Below, one piece after another: positions 4,667 to 5,531 of a stretch of DNA of 5,531 bases. The stretch is taken from the NCBI GenBank assembly GCA_937894515.1, contig CALCRH010000015.1, positions 1 through 5,531 of the forward strand, in the 5' to 3' direction. Under the pieces are notes generated by a model. It was given only the letters and a program-made list of their open reading frames with translations. It made no database searches and was not told where the DNA came from. How positions within the stretch are numbered: position 1 is the stretch's first letter; the number at the start of each line of letters is the position of its first letter. The translations under genes were made by a program, and so were the position numbers. This DNA is from an uncultured Clostridia bacterium. Lineage in GTDB: Bacteria > Bacillota > Clostridia > Oscillospirales > Oscillospiraceae.

Positions 4667-5287
4667 TTACGGAATAAGAACACCGTAACCGAGAATCTCA
4701 TAGTTGCCAACTGCTCGATGACACTGACGACAACTATCACCGGAGTTGCCCTCTACGGTATAAACGATACCGTTCTCCACTCTCTCAACAATGCCGGTAT
4801 GATCTGAAAGTCCGTCCTGTGGACCCGACTCGCCGTTAGGACTATCCCAATCATAGAAGATAATCATGCCCGGTGAAGGTGTTTCAGAACCATCAACCCA
4901 CTGGTTGTGTTCCTTGAACCATGCAACACCGTTTACGCAACCTGCGTATTTCGGACACACGCCGGTTTCGATATACCCGCACTGATCTGCACACCACGAC
5001 ACAAAGCAAGCACACCACTCCACACGACTACCAAAGCCGTACCATGACCAATAAGGCTCACCGCCGACATTGCCAATCTGCGACAATGCCACCTGAACGA
5101 TCATATCATCAGAACCATAGATGCCGTAAAGCACCGCCAGCCACATAGAGTTATCTACGTTGAGTAGTTCATCAAGTTGTTCGTCTTGATCTGCATTAAA
5201 ACGATATTGATCTGACATTTGATCCGCCGTTTTATGAGTTACAGTAATATACAGAGTAGTCTTTGTAACCTCTTTTCTTTCCTCCAA
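4667..5287 (-). CDS. CHAP-domain cell-wall hydrolase, N-terminally truncated relic of a CD1108-type mobile-element protein
   Basis: The C-terminal ~145 residues are a CHAP (NlpC/P60-like) peptidase domain. They run IVQVALSQIGNVGGEPYWSW, then WCACFVSWC with catalytic Cys92, SDHTGIVE with His163, and VEGNS with Asn181, all present. The 60 residues before (VTKTTLYITVTHKTADQM ...) match the linker of the peptidoglycan hydrolases carried by Tn916-like/CD1108-family conjugative elements, where they cut the wall for DNA transfer. Those proteins are normally much longer, with a membrane segment and often another hydrolase domain; here nothing precedes, and there is no signal peptide. The longest frame starts at a TTG (5287) with no ribosome binding site. 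GGAGG at 5281-5285 has no start codon at the right distance, and the first ATG is at 5218. The catalytic domain looks intact, but the gene is best read as a truncated, possibly untranslated remnant next to ffh. Confidence 0.8.
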   Translation of the reverse strand: MEERKEVTKTTLYITVTHKTADQMSDQYRFNADQDEQLDELLNVDNSMWLAVLYGIYGSDDMIVQVALSQIGNVGGEPYWSWYGFGSRVEWCACFVSWCADQCGYIETGVCPKYAGCVNGVAWFKEHNQWVDGSETPSPGMIIFYDWDSPNGESGPQDGLSDHTGIVERVENGIVYTVEGNSGDSCRQCHRAVGNYEILGYGVLIP

Positions 5288-5323
5288 AATATTAATTACT
5301 AGTTTATATATATGAAACCCATA

Positions 5324-5531
5324 CTAAAAAGGGAATTTCATACCACCGAAACCGCCAAATAGACCACGACCTTTTTTACCACCCATCATACCCGGCATCT
5401 GTTTCATCATCTTCTGTGTCTGTTCAAACTGTTTGATAAATCTGTTTACAACAGCTATATCAACACCGGCACCCTTTGCAATACGATGTTTTCTCTGTGG
5501 ATTAAGAATCTTAGGATTAGTTCTCTCCTTC
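5324..5531 (-). CDS. ffh: Signal recognition particle protein Ffh, C-terminal end (partial; runs off right edge)
   Basis: The last 68 residues are visible, from the window edge to TAG at 5324-5326. They form the end of the methionine-rich M domain. NPKILNPQRKHRIAKGAG matches the 4.5S/SRP RNA-binding motif (usually 'SRxxRIAxGSG'). VVNRFIKQFEQTQKMMKQMPGMMGGKK follows, and then the Gly-rich tail typical of Firmicutes (GLFGGFGGMKFPF). Ffh is the GTPase of the signal recognition particle that targets ribosomes making membrane proteins; its N and G domains lie outside the window. The tail ends naturally, so the gene is complete at this side. No terminator follows before the CHAP remnant, so both are probably transcribed together as far as 4611. 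rpsP, a frequent next gene in Firmicutes, is absent here. Confidence 0.95.
   Translation of the reverse strand, partial: KERTNPKILNPQRKHRIAKGAGVDIAVVNRFIKQFEQTQKMMKQMPGMMGGKKGRGLFGGFGGMKFPF

Noticed and set aside
1..5531. CRISPR array, tRNA, rRNA or insertion sequence
   Set aside because: I saw no regularly spaced repeats, no tRNA-like cloverleaf and no transposase or IS terminal repeats. The only mobile-element trace is the CHAP fragment.

Overview
The window looks like a stretch of a Clostridia chromosome, probably a gut Oscillospiraceae/Ruminococcaceae or Lachnospiraceae relative. The evidence is the moderate-to-low G+C, strong GGAGG-type ribosome binding sites, an Ffh C-terminus of Firmicute type, a peptidoglycan-hydrolase domain typical of clostridial conjugative elements, and a sigma/anti-sigma pair of a kind common in these bacteria. 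Every gene I can support lies on the minus strand, so transcription runs from the right edge to the left edge.

Right end (5531 to 4611): the last 68 codons of ffh (signal recognition particle protein) enter from the edge. Only 36 nt after its stop lies an N-terminally truncated CHAP cell-wall hydrolase. It resembles the C-terminal part of the CD1108-type protein of Tn916-like integrative elements. A very strong intrinsic terminator ends this unit. In many Firmicutes rpsP follows ffh, so the locus looks like a scar of mobile-element insertion and decay.

Middle right (4610 to 2895): a compact operon. It has a near-consensus sigma-A promoter (TTGAAA, 17 nt, TGCTATAAT) with a perfect 13-bp palindrome on the edge of the -10, a small XRE/Cro-type repressor, a WYL-domain regulator, a two-TM protein with a C-terminal zinc ribbon, and an intrinsic terminator. 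It reads as a self-regulated sensing unit of unknown purpose.

Middle left (2864 to 1526): an ECF-type sigma factor, a membrane-anchored presumed anti-sigma factor overlapping it by ATGA, and a small membrane-anchored protein overlapping that by TAATG. A TGCAAC...CGTA sequence upstream resembles an ECF promoter and suggests autoregulation.

Left (1500 to 1): a 15-bp stem-loop without a good U-tract, then small membrane proteins of unknown function (157 and 65 aa). These are interleaved with tiny ORFs of 8, 8 and 25 codons that carry strong Shine-Dalgarno sequences and overlap or abut the larger genes. At the edge is the start of a KdpD-like (DUF4118) membrane sensor, probably a histidine kinase. 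The theme of this half is envelope sensing and membrane proteins.
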